Source of the DNA: Oxytricha trifallax
Taxonomy: Eukaryota; Ciliophora; Spirotrichea; Sporadotrichida; Oxytrichidae
Length of the DNA stretch: 64,000 bases
Direction: 5' to 3'
Assembly: GCA_000711775.1 (NCBI GenBank)
Contig: ARYC01000602.1
Span: 1-64,000 of the forward strand
Shown here: positions 45,535 through 58,229 of the stretch, piece by piece
Layout: the number at the start of each line of letters is the position of its first letter
How positions within the stretch are numbered: position 1 is the stretch's first letter
Position numbers and translations under genes: made by a program
The notes under the pieces: generated by a model
The model's input: the letters and a program-made list of their open reading frames with translations, nothing else
Databases searched by the model: none
What the model was told of the DNA's origin: nothing

Positions 45535-47790
45535 ATGGTAGACATCCAAGCAATACAAGAGTAGCCAGCTCTAAAAAATTCATCTTGTACCACAAGAAAT
45601 GAATGTAAAGATACGAGCTCATCTATAGGCAGCTTTTAGAGAGATGAAATCAAGGTATGACGCATACAAGTATAAAAGAAGTTATCAAGCAAAAAAATAG
45701 GAAAAAAAGTATAAGAACTATAATAAGAGCTCGTTTTGACAATTAAATATTAAAGAGTCTAAATGGAAAGTAGATTGAAATAAAAAGTAAATTATAAAAA
45801 ACCAAGAAAAAAATTAGTGATTAGCATTTATGCATGAAAAGTTGGTAGACCTCGGTATTCATTTGAACAATAAATACATTCAGTTACTCTAAAGAAAGAA
45901 GTCAGGATCTTAAGGAAGAGTAAATGTTTAAGGTCTTGAAGAAAAGATCTATGATCTTGAGTCTCAAATTTCTGAATTCAAATCCGATAATAGAAACTTG
46001 AAAGATAAATTAGATGGGACATATACTCATTTCGGTTCTTTAATTCGAGAGATGAGTAGTTTCCATGATACTCATGAATTCTGAGGGATAATCAATATGG
46101 AAGTAGCGAGCGAAGAAGAAGAGAGAGTCGATAGAATGGTTGATCTCGAATATGATGAGGTGTTACTCATGAAGGTATCGGGGGGATCTTCAAAGATGTA
46201 AAGTAGATCTAATCAATAAAATTAATAACAAATGAGTAGAATATTTGGTAGAACACAAATGATGCAGAACCACTAAAATACTATAGCTGGATCTCAATCT
46301 TAACAGCAGAACGCTTAAAGGAGAAATTAGCAGTAATAAAATACTATATAAATAAAATGATGGCTCAAATAATAAACGGAAATAAAACTAATTAAGCTCA
46401 GTAATAGCAATAAAGATAGCCTTCAAATTAGGCTCCTAACTAATAACAATAGATAATCTCACAATTATAATAGTGATAGATTCAATAGGTGAAATTGCGA
46501 AGCAAAATTATTATTATTGTGAAATATTATAGCTAATTTTAAAATACTATAAACTTATACATAATTATTCTTATGCTTTAATAGAAATGTATCGATCAAA
46601 GAATGATAGATTTATTTAATTCTTTAAGAGCAATAAAATTAAATATGAATAATTTTACCAAGCTTTACAGTTCAAGTAATATTAACCAAATAAACCCTTA
46701 AGGAAAATAGAATTAGCGTTAATTAGTTAAATTAAACCAATGTAATTTAAGTTTCAACCTTTTGTAATCAAACTTGAATGGTGTAAACTAATTTTACGCG
46801 GCAAATATGATTGGATTGCCCTATCAAAACTAAAATATTTTGGGTAAATTTAATGAATAAGAAATACCTCAACTCTTACATCTCTCTCTTCATACGATTG
46901 TAAAATTAACATAATCTTTATGGTTAATTGCAATAGCAGCAATAAGATGTTTAAAACTAAAAATTGAATTTATCTGAAAAGCACTAACTTTAGTAAAAGC
47001 TCATTAAGTTGAGTAAGTAAGGACAAAATTAGTTGTAGAAGAAGTTTATGACTAGAGGATGTCTATATGCCACTTCGAATTAAGGAGCATTAAATGCAAT
47101 AGCAACTGCCTCAAATAATAATAATATCAAAGCAGGGTCAAACAGCACGAGAATATCTTAGAATAAATTTGAAAATAGAAAATTCTCTATGTTTCCCCCA
47201 AAATCAATAGAATTTGATTTAAAGGCATCTCTTAATATCAAAAAGTAAATCATGCTTGATTGTGCAAATTAGAATGGTGTTGATAAATCTCCATTAATTA
47301 TGAATGGAAGTATGTTAAATTCAGGTTAAATAAATTAAATGACTCTAGATGTTTCTTAAGAACGCTAGTAATAAAATAGAAAATTAAACAAAATAAACTT
47401 AGTAAATAGAAAGTATTCAAAACCAAACGAGCAAGAAATAACACTCAAGACGATTCGCCAAAATCCATTTGCTAAATTAAAATAGACCAGTAACATCTAA
47501 AGATATAAATGAAATTGGTACAAACAATTTATTAAAGAGTTTCAATAAAATATGCTCCTAAGTTAGAAAAATACACATTTAAATTTATTTAATTCTTAAT
47601 ATGCAGCTCTACGATTCTAAAAAGCAAATTTTAGCCTAATAAAGGCCATTCTCTCATGATAGACTTACCAATAACTTGGATCAGCAGTAATTCAATTAAA
47701 ATTCAAGCAATCGTTCGTAAAGACCCTCCTAAAATATGTCACAGGGACGGTTTAAAACAATAATAACTAAAATATTGTAATTAGTATTTA
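45535..47790 (+). CDS. Q/N-rich coiled-coil protein gene
   Basis: Blocks on the plus strand start at ATG 45535 (MVDIQAIQEQPALKNSS), shift near 45660 to FREMKSRYDAYKYKRSYQAK, then from about 45840 run long: EKLVDLGIHLNNKYIQLLQR, LEEKIYDLESQISEFKSDNR, REMSSFHDTHEF and NMEVASEEEERVDRMVDLEY. From 46230 a very Q/N-rich region follows (mostly TAA/TAG codons), with later ordered blocks SMFPPKSIEFDLKASLNIK (47190) and NPFAKLKQTSNIQ (47470). The total exceeds 700 codons with a few frame changes. The coiled coil plus prion-like Q/N region suggests a structural or RNP-associated protein, but I recognise no family. Confidence 0.6.
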
Positions 47791-48185
47791 AATTGTAATG
47801 ATTAACACAAAAATAATACTAGGAATCCAGTATATCAAAAAAAAATTAATAAAGATTTTAGTTCGTTTTGAAATAGATATATTCAGACAAAAAATATGCA
47901 GAAATAAATTAAAACCATAGACATAAATATGCATAAAGTTATTTTACATCCATACTATAAAAGTATAACTTCGATGTACCATTTGGCAAACTTTTATATA
48001 TTTTTTATGTATTTGAGGCTCCTTTACTTTAATTTTATTCTGTGCTACTTTATTCTTATCGAGGAGCTGATTGTTAAAGTATTTATAAATTATTATTAAT
48101 AAACTCAATAAATTTTAAGAGTTTATGATAAATCAGCTATTTAGCTTTAAGACTTTTTGATATCATATTTTCATAAAAGAAGACA
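47791..48185. other. AT-rich intergenic stretch between convergent genes
   Basis: Nothing coding or repeated recognised; probably the 3' flanks of the Q/N gene and the PP2C gene. Confidence 0.4.
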
Positions 48186-48189
48186 ATTT

Positions 48190-49842
48190 TACAAATTATA
48201 TCATCTATAACTTCTTCTTCCTATTTCAATAATGATAAATAAAATGACAATTCCCACTTTATATAAGCATCTTTGGCTAAAGCATTTGCAGCAGCTATAG
48301 GAGCAAATTTTTGATAAAACGGCAGAGATATTCTTGCAACATCTTCGTTTGGCATAAATTCCCATATTCCATTACTAGCTATGATCATGAATAAATCATC
48401 TGTACATATATCGTATTCAAGCATTCTTTTGATATATAATATAAAAAATTTTTTTATATAAATTTCAGGATCAAGGATTACACCAACTGATTAGGCAACA
48501 TAGTCTCTTAAATGCCTAGATATAGCAAGTCCTAGTACATCCTCATTCATAAGCCATACTCTCTATGGTCTTATCTCTTCCCTTGTCATATAAACTTTAA
48601 AAGTTTCAATCCTGGCACTTCGTTCTTTAATTCTAATTGATTCATCATCATCATTTGGTTTGTGATCTCAAGAAAGCTGTTTAGATCTCCCAAATTTATA
48701 TACTATAATTGCCCTACTATCTCCTGAGTTATCTGATTACTCTTTGGTTTTATTTAGTAAAATTGTACAACAAGTTGTCCTACTATATTATGGGTCTGGA
48801 GTAAACTTGGGGAGATCTGTTTTGCATATTATGAAAGAGTTCTTTAGACTTTGATGAATGTTCGGTACTAAAATTATAATCTCTTCGTCAAGATTCTAAG
48901 GAAGAGATGTTTTCACACAATTTGATACTTCTTTTCCATATTGACCATGGCCTTCGCATTCACCTAAGCAAAGCAAGGCTAGTTAATTCAATAGATTCAG
49001 TGCTAATATAAAACTATCTTGATTTATCTTGTAAGGATTGTTTTGAATAAAGCCTACTCTAGTCGCAAATGCAAATTTAGTCACTAAATTTTTCACTTCC
49101 CCAAAGTACTGTTTAATTGCGGTGTTTACTATTGCATTTATTTAAGCAGTTACCTTGTTTTATTATTAGTTATTACCTTGAAATTATTTTTATATCTTAA
49201 GGTCCAGATAATGAGATATTTCATAAGATTAGGGTTTCTAACGATTGATTTTAATTCGCTTTGATTATTATGGATTAGCAAAAGTATTAGATTAGCTTGC
49301 TCTCTCAAGAGAAAAATCATTATCTTAAATAAGGCTAAAAATAACCAGAAAGTTATTAAATTTTTTAGGAGGGTTAGGGTTGCCTCAAGAATATCTAGGT
49401 AAATCTTAGAATATATTACCATTTATTATTTGCACTGTTTAATTCTGTTGCCTTATTTTTGCTGGATTTTCTTTTATTACATTATCATAGTTATTTAATT
49501 TTGAGGACCTGCTGGCGCAGAGGAGGAATTAAATTATGGTTACTATTATTACTAGTTAAAATGCACATTTAAAGATAGCTTTTTAAGTCTCAAATCTTAT
49601 TTGGCTGAGTTCTTTCTATTTTATAAATAACAAATTTGCAATTTTAGGATTATTCTTAAACATATAATCCTGCATAAGTTTCTGATTTTCACTATCAATA
49701 TTAAAAATTATGCTATCAAACGATTTGTAATATTTGCAAAATCAGTTAGTAAATTTCCTATTATAATCAATTTATTCAATCTATTAATCATTTCAAAGGA
49801 AACATATAAAGCTTTTAATCGATGTTTTTCTTTATTTGCCAT
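48190..49842 (-). CDS. PP2C-type (PPM) protein phosphatase, with altered metal-binding residues
   Basis: From ATG 49842 (MANKEKHRLKALYVSFEM) through DSENQKLMQDYMFKNNPK (49690), the minus strand reaches the phosphatase core: NQDSFILALNLL (about 49000), CLGECEGHGQYGKEVSN (48960), GDSRAIIVYKFGRSKQLS (48710), DHKPNDDDE, LGLAISRHLRDYVAQS (48515), then FMIIASNGIWEFMPNEDV (48400-48350). The family is Mn/Mg-dependent Ser/Thr phosphatases. The metal ligands in DGHG and SDG appear here as EGHG and SNG, and GD after SR reads RD, so it may be a pseudophosphatase or a decayed paralogue. A ~40-bp AT insert splits the core at 48424-48468. Upstream segment frames change near 49700. Confidence 0.8.
48424..48468 (-). 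other. Short AT insert (IES or intron) in PP2C gene
   Basis: Between the blocks GVILDPE and EYDICTDD lies an AT-only stretch ('tatataaaaaaattttttatattatatat' on the minus strand) that has no counterpart in PP2C proteins. Removing it makes the two blocks contiguous as in the family (PEI-x-EYxL). Confidence 0.6.
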
Positions 49843-50462
49843 CGTATTTTAAAAATCACTTCTAGTTAAAATTTCAGGGGATATATTCTGATTTCTAGCT
49901 ATCTAACATAACTTTTCCTTGAATATCTAAGTTATTTGCTACAACCTAATTAATTAAATTTTTTATATTTCAGTGTAAATTCGTTGAATGAAAGAGCAGT
50001 GACTACAACTACTCCTCAACTCACCAGTTACTCAGTCTCGTAGTCATTGCCCTAGTGGTCGTTAAATAAAGAAATATTTTTGTCCCTTTTTTTATTCAAG
50101 TCTTTTTATGTATCACATATTTTAAACTTGACTAAACAATTTTAAACACTGTATGCAACTTATAATGGAAACTTTTTTATATATTTAATTATTTACTCTT
50201 ATGAAACCCTTTAAACACTTTAAAGTATTTAATATTATTATTCATTTATTATTTTTTTAATATTTATTTTAGATATTTCTAAACATTTTTATTATATCTA
50301 TTTTGTATCAAAATACATTCAATATAAATTTGAAAATGATTTTAAATATATAATAATAATTAAAAAATATAAAATTCAATATATAGTTATGTAATTTAGC
50401 TAATTTTAATAAACTTAATAAAATCAAGTTTAAATATAGCAGAATTTAGAATGAAGCCTCAG
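49843..50462. other. Spacer between PP2C gene and next minus-strand gene
   Basis: AT-rich. A short less AT-rich patch ('gagcagtgactacaactactcctcaactcaccagttactc', 49988-50030) does not match anything I know. Confidence 0.4.
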
Positions 50463-53400
50463 TCAATTTGAGGAGAAATTTTATAATATTCCTCAGGTAC
50501 ACTATCTGGGTCGTCATCAAATAATTTCACTAAATTTACCAATTGTGGAAGCCCGTTTACCAAGTATTTCTTCTAGGCTTCTTTTTTCATTTAGTTTATA
50601 GACTGAAGCTCCTAAAGCAACATCAAATGTTTATCATTCTATGAAATAATTTGTTTTAAATATATTCATTTTAATTTAAAATTATTTATTGGTTGAGGAT
50701 AATAAATTATTGTAATTCTTAGGTTAATCTTTTTACTATAATTTTGAGATAAACTTTATTCCTTTTATATCTTAAGATCACTGTCTATTTTGATTTATGC
50801 TTATTTAACATCCTTAGTCAGTGTTTATCATTCATAAGCTAATTTATTAATGAGATATTTAATAATCGTTTATCATAACTAGACAAATGCTATTTGTTCT
50901 ATAGTATTCCTCTGAATTTTATAGTTTTTCACTAATTTCTATAATAAATTCCTGATAATCTTTGTCGTTATCTGTTTTCTTAATATATGTATCAACAGGC
51001 ATTTTTCTTACTTAATCGTCTGCTTGTTTTTCTTGAATTAGTTTCAATTTAGTTCACATTAAAAATTTTGTCTATAAATTTTATTTTATAGCTCCTTTTA
51101 AACTAAACTTTTAACATAACTGTTAAGCCAAAAGTAGGCTGTTCTAAAGTCAAGGTTGAAGTTTTCTTGCAGGAATACATTTGTATATGGAAAATTAACT
51201 AAAATTATTATTAAATTTTTAAGATTTGGGGGGCATTTCACTTTCTTGGATATCTTGTTATTATGGTACTTAAGCTAAACTTTAATATAGACTGTACTAA
51301 TATAGTGTATCTATAGCAAGATAAATCGAGTTTAATTTTGGGTACTTAATTGATTTTTTTATACCAAAATTAACTTGACTTATTTCGCATCAAAGATAAG
51401 TTAGAATAGTACCGTTAATATTAAAATCCAGTTTAAGTTCCATATTTTTTAGTTTTCAGAAAAGTTACCACTTATTTTAAATATTTAATTATTGAAACTT
51501 TAATTGATTATTCTGATACATTTGTATTCCTACAATATTAAGATGAGTCTGATGAACAGTTAAAAATGAAAGTTTTACCATCTTCACTTTCATGAACTAT
51601 GAATTTAATATTTTATTTGGATTTATCCTTACGATATTTTAATTTTTAAATTAAAGAATATAATAATTGAAGGAATCTGGCTCAGTAATATATCTATCTA
51701 ATCCTATTGCACGATAGGTACTCAATGGTTAATTCACATAGAACTATCTACTATTTTTACCTCTCCCAGAAGACCTGACAATTTTTAAAATAGGACTCTA
51801 GAATATAAATGATTAAACATTTTTAGTGTTTCCTTTACTTGAGGTACAGTGTAATTTGCAAATGAAATGTAATACCCATCTTTCATGCACTTTTTCAAAT
51901 ATATGTTCTTTCAGAAGTCTTAATAGGCCATTCTAATATGCTTTTCTTTTTAATAACTCTTCTTTTTTTTAGTCAAATTTCTGGCTTATTATGAAATATT
52001 AAAGATTCTATTTAGCCTCATATCATAGAAGCTATTATTTTGAAAGTATATGGATTTATGTTTTTTAAGAAGTTCTATGTTATTATCACATTTTAAATCG
52101 AGTGATTTTTGCATACATCTTTAAAAATATTCATGAGCAAGTTTGAGAAGTTTTGAACATTAATTTAGTTTGGAATGAGTCTATTTTTTTTGGGTTATAA
52201 TATAATAAGAATCTATATTTTATATTTTATTGAATTGTTAGTTAGTTAATTAATTTAGCTAATATTGGAATCAATAAGCAATAATTGAATTTTCTTGTAT
52301 AACTTGCAAACAAATGCTAAAGTTTAGTGCTACATAATCTCAATTAAATAAGATATTCCAATTGCTTGGTTAAATAAGTCTTTATGACAGCAAAATTACA
52401 TGTATTTTACTGTCTTATTCGAATTTAATTGTCTCTATAGAGTTCTCATTATGCTTTAAGAAACCTTATTTTGCTTCTAGATATATTAAATCTATTTATA
52501 ATAGTAATTCACCTCCAACAAGGCTTAGTTCCACATTGAATTCGGACTATACACGGTCTATTTATTCCTCGTTATTTTTGTAATGAAGTTTACTCTAAGG
52601 ATTTATCTCTTTATTTTTCATAATTACTTCTAGTGGGATAAAACTCAATACTTTTAGACAGAATATCGTTGAAAAGATTCTTGTCATCAGCATAGGTCGA
52701 CGACCTCAGCATTATTAAGTGGATATAGTTCTCAATTATTTGTGAAGAGTATTTCTTGTTTTCATCATCTAATAACTTCTCTTTCTGTGAATTGTCAGTT
52801 ATATCAATATTGCAGTAATTAAAAAAATCTTCCTCACTTATAGATTCTTCGATTTAAATTAAATAGTAGTGATTGTAAAATTATGTATTATATTGTAATA
52901 AGGTTACGACCTACTGGTAAGTTGGGAGTGATATCCCGACCAATTCCGGTATCCCGGAGTTCGAAACCGTGATGGCACTCGGCTTTTACGAGATAAGTCC
53001 CGGATCTGAGAACCTCCTCAGAATACGTCAGGCAAGGATTAGGGAAACCACGCCAAAAAAAACGTTGACCGTCGATCATTCAAAGTCGTATTAAAACTGA
53101 ATGATACACTTATCCTTGCAACCTGGGTTTGAGTGCAACAAGGATAAGGTAGGAGTCAAGAGACAAACCGCTCGGTTCTCAAATTGGACTCTATTTGCTT
53201 AGGAAAAGCGGGAGAAAAATCCTGCATAAGACAACCTCAGCAGAGTATCACACAGGGTTTTCCCCCCTCAGCAAGCCATACAATAAGTCTTTGCTGGGAA
53301 GTGATTTTTCCCTGTACTTAATAGCACTCGTACAAAAAAGCAGCTGAAGAAAGTAACCAGGTAGACATACGAAGTAGCGAAATACCGCATAAGTCCTAAA

Positions 53401-54070
53401 CAAGTAGGCAAGTGGTAAACGTGCACGGTGTGAAACTAGTCGAGTACATATAAGGGTAATTCCCCTCGGAAAGAGGAAACTGGATCACCAAAAGTCAAAG
53501 TATGAATATCTGATTATATAAAAACTGGCTGGCTTAAGCCCCAGTATTAAATTCCGTACAGCATTAAATAATAATAATATTGTAATAAGATATATAAAGA
53601 GCAATTTTATAGGTTATATTAATAAGATTTTAAAATTGTATTAAGCATAAACATTTAATTATTTAATAGTATTTTACTATGTCTTATTCATTGACCTTTC
53701 AAGGTTCAGGTTTAGGGAATTTCGAATTTTTTTTATTTTAGGAAGTAGTTTTTATAGTTCACTTAGTATAACTTGGTTTTTTGAAAGAAGCTATTGCTTT
53801 TATTTTCTATCGTCCCTATGTAATTTCCTTACTGCATCTGTAAATAATTGTATACTTTCCAGTTTATTCCTTAAGATATTTGTTTTACTTGGACTAAAAA
53901 ATGATATTAGTTTAGTCATCACCGGTAGTATTTGTCAGGAATAAAACAAATGACTCTTCATTAGCACTTTATTCAAGCGAAGTCTTTTCTTACAATGATT
54001 CCACAAAATTATTAGTAAATTAAAGCTCTTATTATTAATGAGCTCCATTTTACGGATTTATAATAAATCA
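50463..54070 (-). CDS. Unrecognised gene in segments, interrupted by a MITE and a retroposon
   Basis: Minus-strand blocks in gene order: NHCKKRLRLNKVL and PSKTNILRNKLESIQLFTD (53990-53830), LSELQKLLPKIKKIRNSLN (53750); then, after the retroposon, DFFNYCNIDITDNSQKEK (52820), ENYIHLIMLRSSTYADDKN (52720), AHEYFQRCMQKSLDLKC (52130), HIRMAYQDFQKNIYLKKCM (51930), MPVDTYIKKTDNDKDYQEF (50990), HLMLLQELQSINQMKKE (50625) and FDDDPDSVPEEYYKISP ending at TGA 50463. The 450-bp block at 52130-51680 is fully open. Content is charged and helical. No family recognised; that all blocks belong to one gene is inference. Confidence 0.5.
51166..51535. mobile_element. Palindromic MITE, copy 4, diverged
   Basis: The ends TTGCAGGAATACATTTGTA and TTTGTATTCCTACAA, the inner 'tagcaagataaatcgagtttaatttt' and its mirror, and 'gtaccgttaatattaaaatccagtttaa' on the right place it in the same family, but many bases differ and the arms pair less well. 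It is an older copy. It sits inside the minus-strand gene of unknown function. Confidence 0.8.
52903..53577 (+). mobile_element. Full-length tRNA-derived retroposon (SINE-like), 675 bp
   Basis: A GC-balanced island flanked by a 13-bp direct repeat ATATTGTAATAAG (52890-52902 and 53578-53590) and ending in a TAA-repeat tail. The head has a polymerase III A box (TGGTAAGTTGGG, 52915-52926) and a B box (GTTCGAAAC, 52959-52967) at tRNA-like spacing. The 3' ~100 bp recur at the left edge of the window. No coding frame. The length is large for a SINE, so the body may be a composite. Confidence 0.9.
52915..52967 (+). promoter_or_regulatory. Internal RNA polymerase III promoter (A and B boxes) of the retroposon
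   Basis: A-box-like TGGTAAGTTGGG and B-box-like GTTCGAAAC are separated by 32 bp, close to the consensus forms TRGYNNARNNGG and GWTCRANNC. Confidence 0.75.
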
Positions 54071-55015
54071 AGTGATTGTACTTTTAGATTTATCAAAAAT
54101 TTGAGTTCAGGGATTAAAAATTAATAAAATGAATAATTTATTTTTAATAATTATTTAAAAATCAAATAAATATTATGGTGTTAATAAAGAAAAGAATTTA
54201 TTATCGCAAGAAATTAGAAGATAACAATAAAACTAAAGTAAATTAAATCGATTTTAAGCAAAATAGGATGATTCTTAAATATCATGATCAACTATATCAA
54301 AATATCAGCCGATTCTCTTTCAATTAATGTATATAATATATAAAGACAAAATTATATATAGATTTAATAGTAGTTGTTTTGCATAAAACTTAACATTTTA
54401 AAAAAAATTTTCTTATAAATATGACGTGCCTATCAGTATCATTTAAGATTTTTTAAATATGAATTATATAAAGCCAAATTTACAAATGAATTGCAAAAGA
54501 AACAAAAAATTACTAAAACGAGAGAAGAAGTAAAAAACAGTAATTTATTATAATGTTATTAATCTTTAAACTAGTAAGTATAATTCATAGAACAAAATAA
54601 TTTTGAATATATATTAATATTCAAATTCATCTGTTATTTTTATTTAAGTTAATATTGTATTTTTGTTTTGTTTATATTTAGACTTTTATGAGAAAAATTT
54701 TATTATTTACTTTTTTATTCAGGAATTTTTTCAAGTCTCTCAGCTACATCTCTCATATTAGAGAAAGAGATCATATAATTATATTAATTTATAAAATATT
54801 GTTACCTCAAAAATGAAATCGCTAACTATTTATCTGAAAATTTATAGAGGGAGTTTACTCAAATTTTTTAAGTTATCTTAGTTCATAAATATATGTATTT
54901 ATTCTTAATTTATTACTAAATGCTAACTGTTTGTGACTGATGAATAAATATTATTTGCCGTTTATTTGGTTTTAAGTTATTCTTGTTACTATTTTACAGT
55001 TTTTGCCTACATATC
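54071..55015. other. AT-rich spacer
   Basis: Only short AT-rich frames. A small hairpin occurs near 54735-54775 ('tctctcag…ctctcatattagagaaagagat'). No gene recognised. Confidence 0.4.
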
Positions 55016-55019
55016 ATTT

Positions 55020-57172
55020 AATTATTATCCCATGACATTATAAGATGGTTTTTTAATTTCTGTTGAAGAATAATGAAGATTTTTACCTATGTCATTTTGA
55101 TTAATTTCTTCAAAGTTTGAATCAATGTTTATAAAGTTTTGATTTACTTATTCTAGGTAATAATTATCAACTCTTAGATTGACTGGAGTCGCCTATTAAC
55201 TTTGTAGTTGTTTTTATTATATTTTGGTATTATATGAGATCTTTTCCTACTCTGAATCGCTTACAAAACTTGATTTATCTCTTTTTTACTTTCCATCTAA
55301 CTTTTAAAGTTGCCACCAATGTTCGTAGTTGGGATATTGATCTTCTCAGGCGAGTCCACTATCATTTGTTCATACTCAGCATTTTTATCATAAAAATCAG
55401 TTTAATCTTTGAAAGAAAAATTGTCATTTTATGTCGTTGTAAATTATTTTTGTTTAGTTAAATCTTATTTTAAGTCAAAGGTTTGAATTCAAAAATATTT
55501 GTGGAAAGAATGTGAATTTATAAACTTGTCTCTTGTTACATATTATCGCTTTTGCTAAGTTATCCGTTAATTATTTAACTATAAAGAAACAAAATCTTAC
55601 AAGTCTTGGTTTTCAAGGTGCTTTATTTATATCTTATATCTTTGATCATCAAGAAGAGTAAGATCTTATAAGAATCTCTAATTTAATTCAAAATATACAT
55701 TTTTATTTTAAGTGATATTGAAATTCTGTAAGAACTCTCTTTCAACTAAATCCCTAGGGTTATTATTGTTAAAATATAATACTTAAAGATTAATGTCATT
55801 TTGTGAATTAATTTGCGCATTTTTTTATAAAATAAGATTGCTGTATCCATTTAATAATATATAAATTCCTTATTATTTTAAATTTAAATAATTTTAATTT
55901 TAATTTATTGTGAATTAAAGCAATTAAGATCTGTAATATATAATTAAATTAAAAATTACGTCTCAAATTCTGATGCATCTTTGCTTTATCTGTCTAAGAT
56001 TCATTTTAAGTTTCAAATTTCATAGAAATTTGTGTGGAAAGTGGGTTAAAGGGAATCTCTAAGTTATTTTTTGATTTTTTTTATATATTATATATAGAGG
56101 AAGTGAGATTTTTGCTGGATCTTAAGCCTATTTTTTCTGAATTATCTAAATTATTGCTAAAAAAATCGTAGTTGTTGGTTGTGTTGAAAGTTTTTCTTTG
56201 TAATGTTTATATAAATTACTAATAATGCTTTGGGTGCATCATCTATTTTAAATTGTCAGTGAAAGTTTCTTTGTGTGATTACACATAACTCTAACTGTCT
56301 TAATATTATAAATTTTCTAAACTATGTTTTTCTTATTAATATTAAGATAGTATTTCATCACTTTGGTAAGGAGATTAATATATAATTAGGGAAGGGGAGT
56401 TTCTGACAAGAAATTTTTTTAATTTTATTTCGAAATTTCTTTTTCATTTGTTATTCTTTTTAACTCTAAGTAAAATTTTTAGTGATTAGACTTACTTTAT
56501 AAATAAGATATTTTTGCATATAGCTGATTAAAAATTTTATGTTTTTTTATCTCATTTAACATTAATTTTTCATCATATATGTAGATTTATTGTAAAAATG
56601 ACTAAGGTTTTAATAGATAACTAATTTTTTATGAAAAAATTATTCAGAAAAATATACTAATCAACTTTTTTGCTTTATTTTCTTAAAGATCGAAAAGGAT
56701 GTATGTTAAACCCTAATAATTAATATGTTTAAAACAATATTTTTATATTAATTCATCAAAATTTTTGAAATTATATACAAAATAAACTTTCCAGGAACTT
56801 CCTCCAAATTTAGAGTAAGTCAATTTAATTTATTAACCATATTTACAATATTTATTCTTATGACTATCTTTTTATCTTGTGGAGTTAGATTTTTGTTTTT
56901 TTTCTTTATCCGCAGCTTTTTTTTTATCATATTAACTTTAAATAAAAAGAAATCTTGAATAAATGTTATTGGACTTTACGACATAGTAATTATTTCAAAT
57001 TATTTATTTTTTAATTTCATGTCCTAGTCCAAGAGTTTTTCAGACATTTATTTTAGATTATCTTGTATAATATTTTCTTAAAGCCCTGCTCTATTTGAGT
57101 GAATAACTTTTCTTTGAAATTATTATACCATTCTGTCTTCATCGTTTTGAAGTGATTATCGAAATGTTTCAT
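55020..57172 (-). CDS. Coiled-coil gene segments, unrecognised
   Basis: Minus-strand blocks: MKHFDNHFKTMKTEWYNNF and FTQIEQGFKKILYKII (57172-57055, plausible start), TFNTTNNYDFFSNNLDNSEK (56190), NFNITQNKNVYFELNQRFL and DLTLLDDQRYKIQIKHLEN (55730-55590), NDKNAEYEQMIVDSPEKIN (55400), QVLQAIQSRKRSHIIPKYNK and SIQELIITQNKQIKTLQTL (55270-55100). Blocks are separated by AT-rich DNA. It could be the upstream part of the gene at 50463-54070, since strand and character agree. No homologue recognised. Confidence 0.5.
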
Positions 57173-58225
57173 GAATTTAATGTTGAGAAAAGTTTGGCGA
57201 ACTAATAAATCTTGTTGGCGAAGTTATTAATTTTATTCATCAAGAATGGATTAATTAAGAGAAAGATCAATTAAATTTAAGTGATTTGTTAATTTTAAAG
57301 GCGAGGATCTACATCTTTTTGTTAACATGGGGTTGACAATTAAATATTACTAAATTTTTTCTTGTCCCATCTTTTATTTTAGGTTGGTTCACAATAAACT
57401 TTTTTAAGATCAATAGTATCAGTTGTATTTTGTTACATTTGTTTTACAAGTTGATTTAGTTAATTATTCTACATTGTGATAACTTATTTAATATTAATAA
57501 TTTCTCAATTATTTAGAAATAAATAAGCAAAACTTCCAATCTCCTTATTTCATCAAAGATTCATATCATTATTTATAATATTAATTAAGAGGTATTGTGT
57601 TTTAATGGAAATAAATACTTATTTTGTAGCTAAGTTTAATATTACTTGAAAATAATAAAAAAGTATTCTACTAAACTTACGTCGTTTTAATGCCTTGAAT
57701 TATGTTAATAACTTAGCTTTTTTTAAATAAGATTTACTATAAAGTCTACAGGTCTTTATATTTTTATTTTAAGCATACAGATAAATTATGATTTCATCAT
57801 TTTTATTTTATTCATAGAATTTCATGTTGTTTTATTGATTAATATTGCTAAAGTAGATAAAAATAGGTAATCTAAGAAATTGTAATAAATAACTTAAATT
57901 ACCTATTTTAATCTATTTTATCAATTATTGAGTTATTCTGAAAATTTTTATTGTTCTTATTTGTTTGAGATAATATCCAAAACTAGGCTTTATAATAATA
58001 TTGTTCTTGTTATTTGTATACAAATTCAAGTTATTTAATAATCAACTAAAATTTACTTTATGGAATTATCTTCTTGATTTTTAGTTTTTTATAGCTTTAA
58101 ATTCTAAATGATAAGAGTTGTTAGCTTTTAGAAAGATAGTAATTTGATGCTTTTCATGTAATATAATATTTCTTAAATAAAGAGAAGACAACCAGGTCTT
58201 CTAGAAAAGTTTTCTTAACCATCAT
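57173..58225. other. AT-rich spacer between divergent genes
   Basis: No coding block seen; probably the 5' flanks of the minus-strand coiled-coil gene and the plus-strand dynein region. Confidence 0.4.
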
Positions 58226-58229
58226 ATAT

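Noticed and set aside
52915..52975. A functional tRNA gene at the head of the retroposon
   Set aside because: A and B boxes are present, but I cannot fold a complete cloverleaf with acceptor stem and anticodon arm, and the unit continues into the retroposon body with a target duplication.
52888..53079. 63-codon minus-strand frame in the GC-rich retroposon
   Set aside because: The sequence is a tRNA-derived retroposon head with polymerase III boxes; the frame has no family match and starts in the flank.
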